Below are positions 1 to 8,932 of a stretch of 64,000 nucleotides of DNA, in pieces. The notes beneath the pieces are model-generated. The model worked only from the letters and a program-made list of their open reading frames with translations. It was not told the origin of the DNA and ran no database searches. Numbering within the stretch: the first letter of the stretch is position 1; every line of letters starts with the position of its first letter. The DNA is from JAVXGM01 sp036657395 (GTDB taxonomy: Bacteria; Bacillota; Clostridia; Peptostreptococcales; Anaerovoracaceae): assembly GCA_036657395.1 (NCBI GenBank), contig JAVXGM010000006.1, positions 62,001 to 126,000 on the forward strand, written 5' to 3'. A program made the position numbers and the translations under genes.

Positions 1-80
1 ATGTGAAAATAAGAGCATATGAGATGGATTCTAAGGGGCATAAAATATATGGTCCTTACAGTAAAGTAACCTATAGATGA
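1..80 (+). CDS. C-terminal tail of a surface protein, fn3-like repeat (partial)
   Basis: The window opens inside a reading frame that starts before base 1 and stops at TGA 78-80. The visible tail reads VKIRAYEMDSKGHKIYGPYS then KVTYR. This resembles the last strand of the fibronectin type III-like modules in clostridial cell-surface proteins, where a V-R-A-Y strand is followed by Y-G-x-Y-S-K. Only about 25 residues are present, so the rest of the protein is unknown. The family call is inference from this short motif. Confidence 0.5.
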   Translation, partial: VKIRAYEMDSKGHKIYGPYSKVTYR

Positions 81-145
81 GACACTGTTAATTGTCCATT
101 AGGAAAATAGATTAGGAAACTATTAATTAAGAAGGGAGAGGAAAC

Positions 146-613
146 ATGTTTAGAAAAATGAGAGATGTGGGCGAACCTCTAACAAGAGAAGAGTCTATAA
201 AAATGTTAGAAACCCAAAAACACGGAACCTTAGCTGTAAATGGGGATAATGGATATCCATATAGCGTACCTATTAGTTTTGTGTATATTGATGGGAAAAT
301 AATATTTCATGGTGCGAATACAGGCCATAAGTTGGATTCAATCAAAAAGGATGAAAAAGTTTCTTTTTCACTTATTGAACAGGACAATATCATTCCAGAA
401 GATTTTAACACTCTATTTAGAAGTGTCATAGTCTTTGGTAAGATTAAAGTTCTAAAAAGTGACGAGGAAAGAAAATCAGGATTAATGGCAATTATTAAAA
501 AATATTCTCCTGACTTTATGGAAGACGGAGAAAAATACGCTGAAGAATCCTGGGATCAGGTTGCTGTTATGGAACTTGAAATTGAACACTTAACAGGGAA
601 AAAAGGAAACTAA
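146..613 (+). CDS. Pyridoxamine 5'-phosphate oxidase-fold flavoprotein (NimA-like)
   Basis: A 155-residue protein with the compact split-barrel PNPOx-like fold. The N-terminal part (LTREESIKMLETQKHGTLAV) is followed by G-Y-P-Y-S-V-P-I-S-F and then a strand containing KIIFHGA, the pattern of the family that includes NimA nitroimidazole-resistance proteins. Such proteins bind FMN or a related cofactor and are cytosolic. The substrate cannot be read from sequence. The ATG follows a good GGGAGAGG site (about 133-141). It appears to be a single-gene unit ending at a strong hairpin shared with maf. True pyridoxamine oxidase activity is unlikely because the protein is short. Confidence 0.8.
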   Translation: MFRKMRDVGEPLTREESIKMLETQKHGTLAVNGDNGYPYSVPISFVYIDGKIIFHGANTGHKLDSIKKDEKVSFSLIEQDNIIPEDFNTLFRSVIVFGKIKVLKSDEERKSGLMAIIKKYSPDFMEDGEKYAEESWDQVAVMELEIEHLTGKKGN

Positions 614-614
614 A

Positions 615-655
615 GCATTAAAATAGAGCCTGTAACGGCTCTATTTTAATGCCCA
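615..655. terminator. Bidirectional terminator between the PNPOx gene and maf
   Basis: A perfect 16-bp inverted repeat (615-630 with 637-652, loop TGTAAC) is followed by T-rich sequence on the plus strand and, on the minus strand, by a T-poorer tail. The stem overlaps the last codons and stop of maf (stop at 641-643 on the minus strand). It can serve both convergent genes. Confidence 0.85.
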
Positions 656-1231
656 TTTTTTCAATTCCTTTTCAATTTTATTCCAAGGAAATCCAATTAC
701 GTTCTCGTAATCACCTTCTATGTGATCTACATATTTTCCGAAGGCTCCTTGAATAGCATAGCCACCCGCTTTATCATAAGGCTCATCAGTTCTTACATAT
801 GCCAGAAGCTCATCATCGGTAAAGTCTTTAAAATAAACCTTTGTTATTTCACAAAATACTTTTCGATCAGGCGAGTTTGCTGTGAGTAATGCCACTCCAG
901 TAGCAACTAGGTGGCTTCCGCCTCTAAGTTGGGATAAGGTATTAAAGGCATCTTTCTCGTCAAAAGGTTTCCCAATAATACGATTATGATAAACTACCGT
1001 ATCCGCAGCAATGATAACTGGATAGGTAGATTTTTCTTTTTCTGTCAGATTTTCTTCCACTGACAAAGCTTTTTTTAGAGCTAAATACATTACAGTAGAT
1101 TCTAGGTCAAGAGGAATGGGAATAGTTTCTTCCACATTAGCTGCTATGATTTTAGGCGAAAACCCCTTTTCTTTCATCATGGCAATTCTACGTGGAGATT
1201 TTGATGCCAAAATCAAATTTTTCATATTCAT
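641..1231 (-). CDS. maf: Maf-like nucleoside triphosphate pyrophosphatase
   Basis: A 196-residue Maf/YhdE family protein, a house-cleaning pyrophosphatase that hydrolyses non-canonical or specific NTPs to NMPs. Family signatures are the N-terminal LILASKSPRR phosphate-binding motif, the E-E (VEETIPI) region, AADTVV with the catalytic Asp, IGKPFD and a GGYAIQG motif. I place the start at 1231 (ATG-AAT-ATG, preceded by AAAGGA). The longer frame to 1330 adds 33 residues with no family match and would run into the divergent spoVAC upstream region. The gene is divergent from spoVAC and convergent with the PNPOx gene. Confidence 0.93.
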   Translation of the reverse strand: MNMKNLILASKSPRRIAMMKEKGFSPKIIAANVEETIPIPLDLESTVMYLALKKALSVEENLTEKEKSTYPVIIAADTVVYHNRIIGKPFDEKDAFNTLSQLRGGSHLVATGVALLTANSPDRKVFCEITKVYFKDFTDDELLAYVRTDEPYDKAGGYAIQGAFGKYVDHIEGDYENVIGFPWNKIEKELKKWALK

Positions 1232-1258
1232 AATCAATCCTTTCTTTTTTTCATTATG

Positions 1259-1286
1259 GCATATTTTTTCACATTTGGGAATACTA
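1259..1286 (+). promoter_or_regulatory. Possible forespore sigma (SigF/SigG) promoter for spoVA
   Basis: GCATA at 1259-1263 resembles the SigF/SigG -35 element and GGGAATACTA at 1277-1286 matches the SigF-type -10 pattern GGnrAnAnTw. The spacing (13 bp between elements) is about two bases shorter than the usual consensus, so this is only suggestive. Forespore control of spoVA is known in Bacillus and would be expected here. Confidence 0.3.
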
Positions 1287-1311
1287 AAAAAGAATTGTAA
1301 AGGAGGAGAAT

Positions 1312-1782
1312 ATGCCAGAGAAGGAAGCAAAAGATCAAAAAAAACAGGTTGCTAAAGCTTATGAAGAATATGCAAGCCAGTTCACACCAAAACCAAAGTA
1401 TGTTGCTAACAGTGTAAAAGCCTTTGTTGTAGGTGGGTCAATATGTGTTCTAGCGCTATTACTTAAAAACTACTTGGGGGAAACTGGCCTTGATGAAGAA
1501 ACAGCAGGAAATTATGTAACTATAATTTTAGTTATGACAGCCCAGCTCCTTACAGGAATTGGAGTTTTTGATATCATGGGCAAATTTGCCGGGGCAGGAG
1601 TGATAGTGCCTATTACTGGGTTTGCTAATGCCATGGTAGCACCGGCTATTGAATATAAAAAGGAAGGTGTAGTACTGGGTATTGGCGCTAAACTATTCAG
1701 TTTGGCAGGACCTGTATTAGTGTGTGGTATTACTGTCAGCGGAGTAATCGGAATAATTTATTGGCTAGTAGGGCGGTTTTAG
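1312..1782 (+). CDS. spoVAC: Stage V sporulation protein AC
   Basis: A 156-residue inner-membrane protein of the forespore SpoVA channel, which moves dipicolinic acid into the forespore during sporulation and out during germination. An N-terminal cytosolic stretch (YASQFTPKPKY) precedes several hydrophobic segments. The V-P-I-T-G-F-A-N-A-M-V-A-P-A-I-E-Y motif around residues 100-120 is the SpoVAC/SpoVAE signature. The start has a strong AAAGGAGGAG site. It is first of three genes in the order C-D-E, the reduced spoVA set usual in Clostridia; AA, AB and AF are not present. Confidence 0.95.
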   Translation: MPEKEAKDQKKQVAKAYEEYASQFTPKPKYVANSVKAFVVGGSICVLALLLKNYLGETGLDEETAGNYVTIILVMTAQLLTGIGVFDIMGKFAGAGVIVPITGFANAMVAPAIEYKKEGVVLGIGAKLFSLAGPVLVCGITVSGVIGIIYWLVGRF

Positions 1783-1793
1783 GAGGGGAAAGA

Positions 1794-2861
1794 ATGACTA
1801 ATAACAAAAAAGGAAATCAAACTTTAATTTTTACCAATAGGCCCTCTATTATTAGCGCTTATTCTGTGGTGGGAACTAAAGAGGGAAAGGGTCCCATGGG
1901 AAAATGGTTTGACACCGTTTTACAAGAAGATACATTTGGAGAAAAAACTTGGGAAAAGTCTGAGAGTAAAATGCTTAAGACAGCCATGATTGAAGCCGTA
2001 AATCAATCGGGGAAAACAAAAGAAGATATTGGGGCAATGCTTAGCGGAGACTTATTAAATCAATTAATGTCATCTTCATTTATGGCAAGAGATCTTCATA
2101 TTCCATTTCTAGGGATGTATGGAGCTTGTTCCACTATGACGGAGTCTCTCATGCTAGGTGCCGTCCTCACTGACGGAAGATATAGTGACAATGTAATAGT
2201 TGGAGCATCCAGTCATTATTGTACCGCAGAACGGCAATTTAGGATGCCACTAGAGCACGGAAACCAAAGACCACCATCAGCTCAGTGGACAACCACTGGA
2301 GCAGGTGCTATGGTGCTTTCATATAAAGGGAAGGATTGGCAAAAGGAAGTTGTTACAGGTGATTCTTTAACAAAATTGAAACAGGTGAAAGTGACAAGTG
2401 GAACCATTGGGAAAGTTATTGATGCAGGTGTAAAAGATGCAAATCAAATGGGTGCGGCAATGGCACCAGCAGCAGTTGATACCCTTCTAAACCACTTTCA
2501 AGATACAGGAAAAACAGAAAAAGATTATGATTTAATTCTGACTGGAGATTTAGGGTATATTGGCAAGGATATAGCAAAAGATTTACTGGCAGATGCAGGT
2601 TTTTCTCCCGAAGGAATTGCCAATTGTTATGATGACTGTGGTGCGATGATATTCGCCAAAGAGCAGGACGTTCATGGAGGGGGTAGTGGCTGTGGATGTT
2701 CAGCTAGTGTTTTTTCCAGCTATGTATATAAACGACTACAAAGAGGGGAACTTAGGAATGCTCTTATTATTTCCACAGGAGCACTTCTTTCAACCTTAAG
2801 TCCTTTTCAAGGAGAATCTATCCCAGGAATAGCTCATGCTATTGTCTTAGAGGCAGAGTAA
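1794..2861 (+). CDS. spoVAD: Stage V sporulation protein AD
   Basis: A 355-residue thiolase-fold protein that in Bacillus is the dipicolinic-acid-binding subunit of the SpoVA channel on the inner spore membrane. Visible motifs are GMYGACSTMTESLMLG (the thiolase-like Cys region), GASSHYCTAERQFRMP, and GGGSGCGCSASVFSSY near the C-terminus. I chose ATG 1794 because TAGGAGGGGAAAG lies just upstream. An in-frame ATG at 1722 lies inside spoVAC and would add 24 non-conserved residues. The gene starts 11 bases after spoVAC, so translation is probably coupled. Confidence 0.96.
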   Translation: MTNNKKGNQTLIFTNRPSIISAYSVVGTKEGKGPMGKWFDTVLQEDTFGEKTWEKSESKMLKTAMIEAVNQSGKTKEDIGAMLSGDLLNQLMSSSFMARDLHIPFLGMYGACSTMTESLMLGAVLTDGRYSDNVIVGASSHYCTAERQFRMPLEHGNQRPPSAQWTTTGAGAMVLSYKGKDWQKEVVTGDSLTKLKQVKVTSGTIGKVIDAGVKDANQMGAAMAPAAVDTLLNHFQDTGKTEKDYDLILTGDLGYIGKDIAKDLLADAGFSPEGIANCYDDCGAMIFAKEQDVHGGGSGCGCSASVFSSYVYKRLQRGELRNALIISTGALLSTLSPFQGESIPGIAHAIVLEAE

Positions 2862-2876
2862 GAAAGGAGAGGAAAT

Positions 2877-3230
2877 ATGGATTATATTTATGCATTTCTA
2901 ATTGGAGGAGGAATATGCGTTATAGGTCAAATATTAATGGATGTGACAAAACTTACAGCACCAAGGGTGTTAGTAATCATGGTGGTTTTAGGCGCTGTTT
3001 TACAGGGAATACATCTCTATGAGCCACTTGTATCTCTTGGACAGACTGGGGCAAGTGTACCACTTCCCGGATTTGGATATGCACTTGCAAAAGGTGCAAT
3101 GGAGGGTGCGAAGGAAAGCTTTATGGGAGCAATAACTGGAGGGCTAAAGGCTACCGCTGGAGGAATAACAGTGGCCATTGCATGGGGATATATCGTGGCT
3201 TTAATTTTCAACCCAAAGTCCATTCGTTAG
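2877..3230 (+). CDS. spoVAE: Stage V sporulation protein AE
   Basis: A 117-residue hydrophobic protein with about four membrane segments and the PLPGFGYALAKGAMEGA motif typical of SpoVAE (compare the PITGFANAM stretch of SpoVAC). It is the third membrane component of the SpoVA dipicolinate channel. It follows spoVAD by 15 bases with an AAAGGAGAGG ribosome site and is the last gene before a strong terminator, so C-D-E form one operon. Confidence 0.94.
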   Translation: MDYIYAFLIGGGICVIGQILMDVTKLTAPRVLVIMVVLGAVLQGIHLYEPLVSLGQTGASVPLPGFGYALAKGAMEGAKESFMGAITGGLKATAGGITVAIAWGYIVALIFNPKSIR

Positions 3231-3232
3231 AA

Positions 3233-3293
3233 AAGAGCAAGGATACTAGTTGTTCCCTGGGAACAGCTTAGAATCATCCTTGCTCTTTTTTTA
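3233..3293 (+). terminator. Terminator of the spoVA operon
   Basis: An AAGAGCAAGGAT / ATCCTTGCTCTT stem (12 bp) ends in a run of seven or more T. The loop contains a second small palindrome (GTTCCCTGGGAAC, about 3251-3263), so the RNA may fold as a branched hairpin. The reverse strand also has a short T run, so it may also stop transcripts from the convergent PBP gene. Confidence 0.85.
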
Positions 3294-3320
3294 TCTAATA
3301 TTTACCAATCAAATGATGTG

Positions 3321-6300
3321 TTAGTCCTCATTGTCACCTGCTGGTTTTGTTGGTTTTGGTTTTTCTGTTGTCGCCTTTTCTGTTGTCGCTTTTGGGATTG
3401 TTTGTGTAGGATTAGTAGTAGCTCGTGTATACTCTCTAGTGGTTGCTGGTGGTTGATATGTGGTGCTAGGAGATGTTCCTCCGGTGCCCGTACCTCTAAC
3501 AGCAGGTCTTGGAGTATAGGAATATGTTCCATCAACGAAATACTCTCCATTTTGGCTAGATACATTATCAGGAGAACTTGGGAAATTTTTATAGGTGCTT
3601 CCTGAGCAAACTTGACCCATAATGTTACGCCATAAACGTGCGGCAGCAGCACTACCCGTACTAAGTTCGATATTAACGTCATTACCAATCCATAAAGAAG
3701 CTGCATATTTTGGAGTTACACCAACAAACCAAGCGTCAAAGTTATCCGTTGTTGTTCCTGTCTTACCAGCTACCGGCTGGCTTCCAATAGCCGCATCCTT
3801 ACCAAGACCCCTAGTTACAGTAGTCCTGAGTATGTCTGTCATAATAAATGCCACACCTGGATCGAGAACTTTTTCAGTTTTTGGTTCCTTATCAAAGAGA
3901 ACTTCATTTTTTCTATTGGTTACTTTCGTATATGCAATTGGTTCTGTGTAAGTTCCTTTATTAGGGAATGTGCCATATCCGGCAGCCATTTCTACTGGAG
4001 AAATTCCCTTGGTCATACCACCAAGAGCAAGAGCTGCTGGATTAAGGTCGTTTACCGCACCGTCTTCAACCACAGTGGTTACTCCCATTTTCTTTAGTTG
4101 GGATACAGGGAATTCAGGTCCCATTTGTTGGTAAGTCTTTACTGAGTTCACATTGACAGACTGCTCAACAGAAGTACGAAGTGTCATTATTCCACGATAT
4201 CCGGAATACCAGTTCTTTGGCCATGCTTTTCCATTATATACAATTGCAGCGTCATTGATTAAACTAGCAGCTGTAATATAACTGCCCCAATTACTGCCAT
4301 CACTTGTACTTAAACTCATAGTTTCTCCTGCTTTTTGTGCATTAAATGAACTTTGCAATGCAGAAGAATATATTGCCATAGGTTTGATGGAGGAACCAGG
4401 TTGGCGAGGCTGAACGCAACGGTTGTACAGCATCTTGCCAACGGTATTTCTACCACCGACCATTGCCTTAACTTCTCCGGTACCATGTTCCATGATTACC
4501 ATAGCTGATTGAGGTTGAACCACTTTCTGATTTAGTGTATAGCCGCCTTCTTTAACCTTAAGATTGTTACCTTTTAGTTTAAAGTATTTGCCTTCAGCTG
4601 ATTTGAAAAAGTCTGCGGAAATTACTACATTACCTGCAGAATCTTGGCTCTTATACTTTTGCGGAATAGACAATGCCCCACTTTCTATTGTATTTAAGGT
4701 GTACCCTTCATATAGGTACATTGGTTTCATTTGAATACTTAAATCTGTCATGCCCTCTACAGAAGTGGAATAGATGTTAAATCGTTTTCCAGCAAGAACG
4801 GTTACACTACCATCACTATTCTTTTTAATGTCACCCTTGCCTAAAGTCAAGGTTTTGCTGTTGTGGAAATAGTTATCATAGTCATATAAAATAATCTTAG
4901 TTCTATCGGAATTCATTATGTTATTATTGGCATCTTTTCTCAAATTGGTTACACTAGGGTAATTATAGTTATGAGAAAATTCGGTTTCTACAATTTTCTG
5001 GTCACGACCGCTCATTGTAGTATGAATATTTAAACCTCCAGTATAAATTCTATTTTTAGCCTCACTTTTAGTACAGCCATATTCTTCAATGATATCATCA
5101 GTAAGCTGGTTCAAAACGTAATCTGTAAAGTAAGAAGAGTACTTTCCACCATCATCTACTACAACTTTCATTTGCTTACGTAAATCTTGCTTAAGAGCCT
5201 TGTCGCATTTTTTTTGACTTATGTAACCTTGTTCAGCCATTGCTCTTAAAGTTGCATCACGACGTCCTTTAGACACATCTCCATTATACACATAAGTTGC
5301 TGTGTCTGTTGATGTAAGTATAACAGGGCTTGCAGAATCTACAGAACCGACTTCATAATTCTTGACTAAAGCATACGCATCAGGTGATTTAGGTAGGGCA
5401 GCTAAAGATGCACACTGAAGCAAGCTAAGTTTTTTTACACTTTTTGAAAAATACGCTTGAGAAGCGGATTCAACTCCATAGGAGTTATGACCTAAATATA
5501 TTGTATTTAAATAAGCTTCTAAAATTTGTTCTTTGGAAAGATTATGCTCAAGGACAACCGTATAGTAAGCTTCTTTTATTTTTCGACTTAGAGAACGTTC
5601 ACTCTTTGTAGTCGACAAATAAACATTTCTAGCGAGTTGCTGAGTAATTGTACTGGTACCACTAATTTGTGAACTATTAAATATGCTGGATTTGATTGCA
5701 CCTAGCATACGGATAAAGTTGAACCCATTGTGATCCCAAAAAGTTTTATCTTCAATTGATACAATTCCATTAACTAAATCCTTTGGAAGTTGGTCATAAT
5801 TAACATTGGTTCTGTTTCCTCCCTCAGAGAAGACGCTTTCAATCTGTTTTCCATCATCATCATACAAAGTAGATCTTTGAGACAAGTATGAGTAAAGATT
5901 TTGTGGATCAATACGGTCAGCAGATGCAATAGTTACACCTGTGTATATTACGCCAATAAGGATAAACGCTAAAATAGCAAGACCAATAATCTTCAAAACT
6001 TTACGAGTTTTGCTTTGAGGTTTTTTCTTTTTACCAGAAGAACCTGTTGCCGTTGAAGAAATGGAGCCATCTTCTTTAGAAGCTTTGGATTTAAAGATTT
6101 TTTTTGAAGAACCTTTTTCTTTTTCACTTCGACCACTCCGTGAGGATCTTGAAGATCTTGAAGACCTTGAAGACCTTGATGCTCTTGATGCTATAGGCGT
6201 TTCTGCTTCAACTGTTGCTTCTGGCATCTTTGGCGTTTTGGTTGAATCAGAAGGTGAGGCAGGCGTTGCTGTAGGTGAGGTATCACCAGTAGGTTTACCT

Positions 6301-6404
6301 TTTTCACTAGTGCCATTACCAGCATTATCGAATTTAGCGAAAAATTCATTTATATCGTCGGATTGGGACTTATTGTTATTATCATCTGTAAATTTATTTG
6401 ACAA
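3321..6404 (-). CDS. Class A penicillin-binding protein (PBP1A family)
   Basis: A bifunctional peptidoglycan synthase of 1027 residues. The cytosolic N-terminus (1-~150) is rich in Ser, Lys and an SRS repeat (about residues 71-90). One membrane anchor follows at about 152-175. The GT51 glycosyltransferase has EDKTFWDHNG (about 216), GTSTITQQLARN and LEAYLNTIYLGHNSYG. The transpeptidase has GSSIKP (Ser nucleophile about 670), QSVN (about 749) and GKTGTT (about 880). The C-terminal ~70 residues are a Pro/Thr-rich tail with an exact TTEKA/TTEK repeat (DNA repeat 3361-3390). The start is TTG at 6404 behind an AGGAGGAAAA site. It is a monocistronic minus-strand gene. Confidence 0.95.
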   Translation of the reverse strand: MSNKFTDDNNNKSQSDDINEFFAKFDNAGNGTSEKGKPTGDTSPTATPASPSDSTKTPKMPEATVEAETPIASRASRSSRSSRSSRSSRSGRSEKEKGSSKKIFKSKASKEDGSISSTATGSSGKKKKPQSKTRKVLKIIGLAILAFILIGVIYTGVTIASADRIDPQNLYSYLSQRSTLYDDDGKQIESVFSEGGNRTNVNYDQLPKDLVNGIVSIEDKTFWDHNGFNFIRMLGAIKSSIFNSSQISGTSTITQQLARNVYLSTTKSERSLSRKIKEAYYTVVLEHNLSKEQILEAYLNTIYLGHNSYGVESASQAYFSKSVKKLSLLQCASLAALPKSPDAYALVKNYEVGSVDSASPVILTSTDTATYVYNGDVSKGRRDATLRAMAEQGYISQKKCDKALKQDLRKQMKVVVDDGGKYSSYFTDYVLNQLTDDIIEEYGCTKSEAKNRIYTGGLNIHTTMSGRDQKIVETEFSHNYNYPSVTNLRKDANNNIMNSDRTKIILYDYDNYFHNSKTLTLGKGDIKKNSDGSVTVLAGKRFNIYSTSVEGMTDLSIQMKPMYLYEGYTLNTIESGALSIPQKYKSQDSAGNVVISADFFKSAEGKYFKLKGNNLKVKEGGYTLNQKVVQPQSAMVIMEHGTGEVKAMVGGRNTVGKMLYNRCVQPRQPGSSIKPMAIYSSALQSSFNAQKAGETMSLSTSDGSNWGSYITAASLINDAAIVYNGKAWPKNWYSGYRGIMTLRTSVEQSVNVNSVKTYQQMGPEFPVSQLKKMGVTTVVEDGAVNDLNPAALALGGMTKGISPVEMAAGYGTFPNKGTYTEPIAYTKVTNRKNEVLFDKEPKTEKVLDPGVAFIMTDILRTTVTRGLGKDAAIGSQPVAGKTGTTTDNFDAWFVGVTPKYAASLWIGNDVNIELSTGSAAAARLWRNIMGQVCSGSTYKNFPSSPDNVSSQNGEYFVDGTYSYTPRPAVRGTGTGGTSPSTTYQPPATTREYTRATTNPTQTIPKATTEKATTEKPKPTKPAGDNED
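6145..6192 (-). repeat. 9-bp in-frame tandem repeat in the PBP N-terminus
   Basis: Five imperfect 9-bp units (GATCTTGAA, GATCTTGAA, GACCTTGAA, GACCTTGAT, GCTCTTGAT on the plus strand) lie end to end and encode the Ser-Arg-Ser / Arg-Ser-Ser run of the PBP cytosolic tail. Because the unit is a multiple of three, gain or loss of units would change tail length without breaking the gene. Confidence 0.8.
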
Positions 6405-6440
6405 AATATTTTCCTCCTATTAAACATATATTCAGTCTGC

Positions 6441-6469
6441 ATTATATCATAATTAAAGGAGCAAGTTAA
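6441..6469 (-). promoter_or_regulatory. Predicted SigA-type promoter of the PBP gene
   Basis: Reading the minus strand, TTAACT (complement of 6464-6469), a 17-bp spacer and TATAAT (complement of 6441-6446) stand about 35 bases upstream of the TTG start. The -10 is perfect and the -35 matches four of six positions. Confidence 0.6.
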
Positions 6470-6499
6470 ACAGTTTAAGAAATTCTTCACAAATTAATG

Positions 6500-6528
6500 T
6501 TGAAAAATGGAAATATATGGAATATAAT
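6500..6528 (+). promoter_or_regulatory. Predicted SigA-type promoter of comEC-holA-DMT
   Basis: TTGAAA (6500-6505), 17 bp, TATAAT (6523-6528). It lies downstream of the first in-frame ATG of the long comEC frame (6497), which therefore cannot be the start if this promoter is used. It supports a TTG start at 6581. Confidence 0.65.
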
Positions 6529-6580
6529 AAAAAGGCATTGTTGGAAAAAAGAGGTAGGGTCTTATTGTAAAGGTGAGAAA

Positions 6581-8932
6581 TTGAGAAGACCGATGATATT
6601 TATTGCTGGAGCTTGGGCTTTGGGAATCATGTTGGCTAGTTTATTAGACTTAACCATATGGATAATTATTTTATTGTTTTTATTCAGTTTGATTGTTTTT
6701 TTATGGACAGGGCCATTGAAAAAGCAAGGAAGTATCTTAGGAATACTAAGTTTGTTTTTTTGTTTGTTTTTTTTGGCGGCTTTTTCATTTCAATTGTCAA
6801 ACACCTGGGAAGATCCGATGGAGCAATTTGTTGGAGAAGTTACACAGGTTAAAGGGAAGGTCTTAGAAGTAAAGGAAAAGAGCCAAGAGTATAGACAATT
6901 AAAAGTTGCAGTGGTAACTAAAGATAATAAAGAAACAAGGATCCTAGTAAACCTTTATGGTGAGGCTGAATACATAGGGTATCTTGAAGGATCATGGATT
7001 AAAATTAAGGGAGAAGTTTCCTTGCCAAAATCCAGAAGAAACCCTAAGACCTTTGACTATCAATTATATTTAAAAACCCTAGGAATTCGGACCATTATGA
7101 CGGTAAAATCATACTCTTTAGAAATACTACCTATAAAAGAAGACAAGTTTAAAAAAAATATGGCCAAATTAAAGGGTGAGTTTTTTATTTCCCTAGAGAA
7201 AAAAATTGGATCTAGTTCAGCGGCGATGATTAAGGCTATGGTCTTTGGGGATAAAACTGATTTGTCAGAGGAAGTATATGTTAGCTTTCAGAAAAATGGT
7301 ACAGCACATATTTTGGCAGCCAGTGGGCTTCATCTTGGTGTTGTCTATGGTTTTTTATGTTTTTTATGGCCAGGTAAAAAAGGAAAGCTCTTCCATTCAT
7401 TTACCTTGGCGGCATTACTGTTATATGCGGCAATGGCTAATTTCTCTCCTTCAGTAATGCGGGCCACCATTATGATAGTAATGCATATTGTTGCCAAAAT
7501 CATTCATCAAAGATATGATTTGCTTTCCGCCGCATCCTTTACTTTTGTTATTATGCTAGTTGTAAATCCGATACAGCTTTGGAATGTAGGCTTTCAACTT
7601 TCATTTTTAGCTATTTTTACTATTGGTCTTGTTATGGGAACAATTAAAGAATTTTATCAGGGAATATTCCTATCTACAGTTGCAATTCAAGTGGGAATGG
7701 CACCCTACACCGCATATTTATTTAATTACTTTTCTTTTGGAGCCTTTATTGCTAATGTTCCCATAGTATTTTTGGCAGGAATCATGATCCCACTAAGTCT
7801 TTTAACCATGTTTTTTTGGTCTATAAATGAATTTATCTTTTCCTTAGGAGCTCAAATGTTATCTGTTAGCGGAAAGGCCATGGTATGGATTAACGACTTG
7901 ATATTTTCAGGAGGAAAGACCAGTTTTCAGGTTGTCAGCCCTTCATTGTTTTTTCTTATTATATATTATGGAATTCTCTTTTTTGGAGTCTCTGAATTAG
8001 GGCGAATCTACATTGGCCGAAAGAACTGGAAAAAACTTAGCCTTGGTCTTGCTATTATTGTTTTTTGTGGATTAATCGCAACTCCATTGACTCAGGATGG
8101 TTTTTCTAAGGCAAATATTATATTTGTAGATGTAGGTCAGGGAGATTGCATTCACATTAGAACTCCTGAGGGAAAAAACTTTCTCATAGATGGAGGGGGA
8201 AGTCATAACTATGATGTAGGCGAGAAGGAATTAAAGCCGTATTTGTTAAAGAATGGTGTGAATAAAATAGATTGTGCTTTTGTTACCCATCTTCATCAGG
8301 ATCACTATGAGGGGATTGTTTCACTAGCAAAGACAGGAATGATAAAACAGTTAGGAATATATGAAGGAAACAAGATCAAAGAAGATAAGATTTTAAAGGA
8401 AACTCAGCTAAAAGAGAAGCAGCTTTTATATATTCGTGGAGGTCAGACTGTAAACCTTGAAAAGAATGTGGTTTTAGAAATCCTTTATCCCCAGGGAAAA
8501 CCACTAGATGAATATGAAGAAACAAAAGAGGATGAAAATTCCTCTAGCTTAATAATAAAAGTAATTTACAAAGGTAAGTCAGTAATGATGACAGCAGATA
8601 TTGATACAGAGGGAGAAATGCAAATTATAAATGAATATAAAGGAAGTAATAAATTAAAAACTGACTTTCTTAAAGTTCCACATCACGGGAGTAAATACAG
8701 CTCCTCTGATGAATTCATTAAAGCAACATCCCCGGATGTTGCAATATTTCAGGTGGGAAAAAATAATTTTGGACATCCAGTACCATCAATTATTGAAAAA
8801 TATCAACAACAATGTATAATGATATATAGAAATGATCTTGATGGAGCCATAGGACTTTGTGATTTATCCAAAAGCAAAACTCCTCGGATTGTTACCATGG
8901 TAAACAGAGGTATAGATGGGAAACTACAGTGA
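6581..8932 (+). CDS. comEC: ComEC/Rec2 DNA-internalisation channel
   Basis: About 783 residues. The N-terminal region has several hydrophobic segments and a DUF4131-like soluble part. The central Competence domain is multispanning (about residues 220-500) and contains the AASGLHLGVVYG motif. The C-terminal metallo-beta-lactamase-like domain carries DVGQGDCIHIRTP, IDGGG, THLHQDHYEG and VPHHGSKYSS. It is predicted to form the membrane channel for transforming DNA. I set the start at TTG 6581 because AAAGGTGAG lies directly upstream and a -35/-10 pair sits at 6500-6528. The ATG at 6497 has no ribosome site. It overlaps holA by 17 bases. Confidence 0.92.
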   Translation: MRRPMIFIAGAWALGIMLASLLDLTIWIIILLFLFSLIVFLWTGPLKKQGSILGILSLFFCLFFLAAFSFQLSNTWEDPMEQFVGEVTQVKGKVLEVKEKSQEYRQLKVAVVTKDNKETRILVNLYGEAEYIGYLEGSWIKIKGEVSLPKSRRNPKTFDYQLYLKTLGIRTIMTVKSYSLEILPIKEDKFKKNMAKLKGEFFISLEKKIGSSSAAMIKAMVFGDKTDLSEEVYVSFQKNGTAHILAASGLHLGVVYGFLCFLWPGKKGKLFHSFTLAALLLYAAMANFSPSVMRATIMIVMHIVAKIIHQRYDLLSAASFTFVIMLVVNPIQLWNVGFQLSFLAIFTIGLVMGTIKEFYQGIFLSTVAIQVGMAPYTAYLFNYFSFGAFIANVPIVFLAGIMIPLSLLTMFFWSINEFIFSLGAQMLSVSGKAMVWINDLIFSGGKTSFQVVSPSLFFLIIYYGILFFGVSELGRIYIGRKNWKKLSLGLAIIVFCGLIATPLTQDGFSKANIIFVDVGQGDCIHIRTPEGKNFLIDGGGSHNYDVGEKELKPYLLKNGVNKIDCAFVTHLHQDHYEGIVSLAKTGMIKQLGIYEGNKIKEDKILKETQLKEKQLLYIRGGQTVNLEKNVVLEILYPQGKPLDEYEETKEDENSSSLIIKVIYKGKSVMMTADIDTEGEMQIINEYKGSNKLKTDFLKVPHHGSKYSSSDEFIKATSPDVAIFQVGKNNFGHPVPSIIEKYQQQCIMIYRNDLDGAIGLCDLSKSKTPRIVTMVNRGIDGKLQ

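Noticed and set aside
1116..1355. Plus-strand frame across maf and the start of spoVAC
   Set aside because: It lies opposite maf and overlaps spoVAC in another frame, with no recognised motif.
6497..6580. ATG at 6497 as comEC start
   Set aside because: A -35/-10 pair follows it, it has no ribosome site, and the first 28 residues lack a membrane-protein character.
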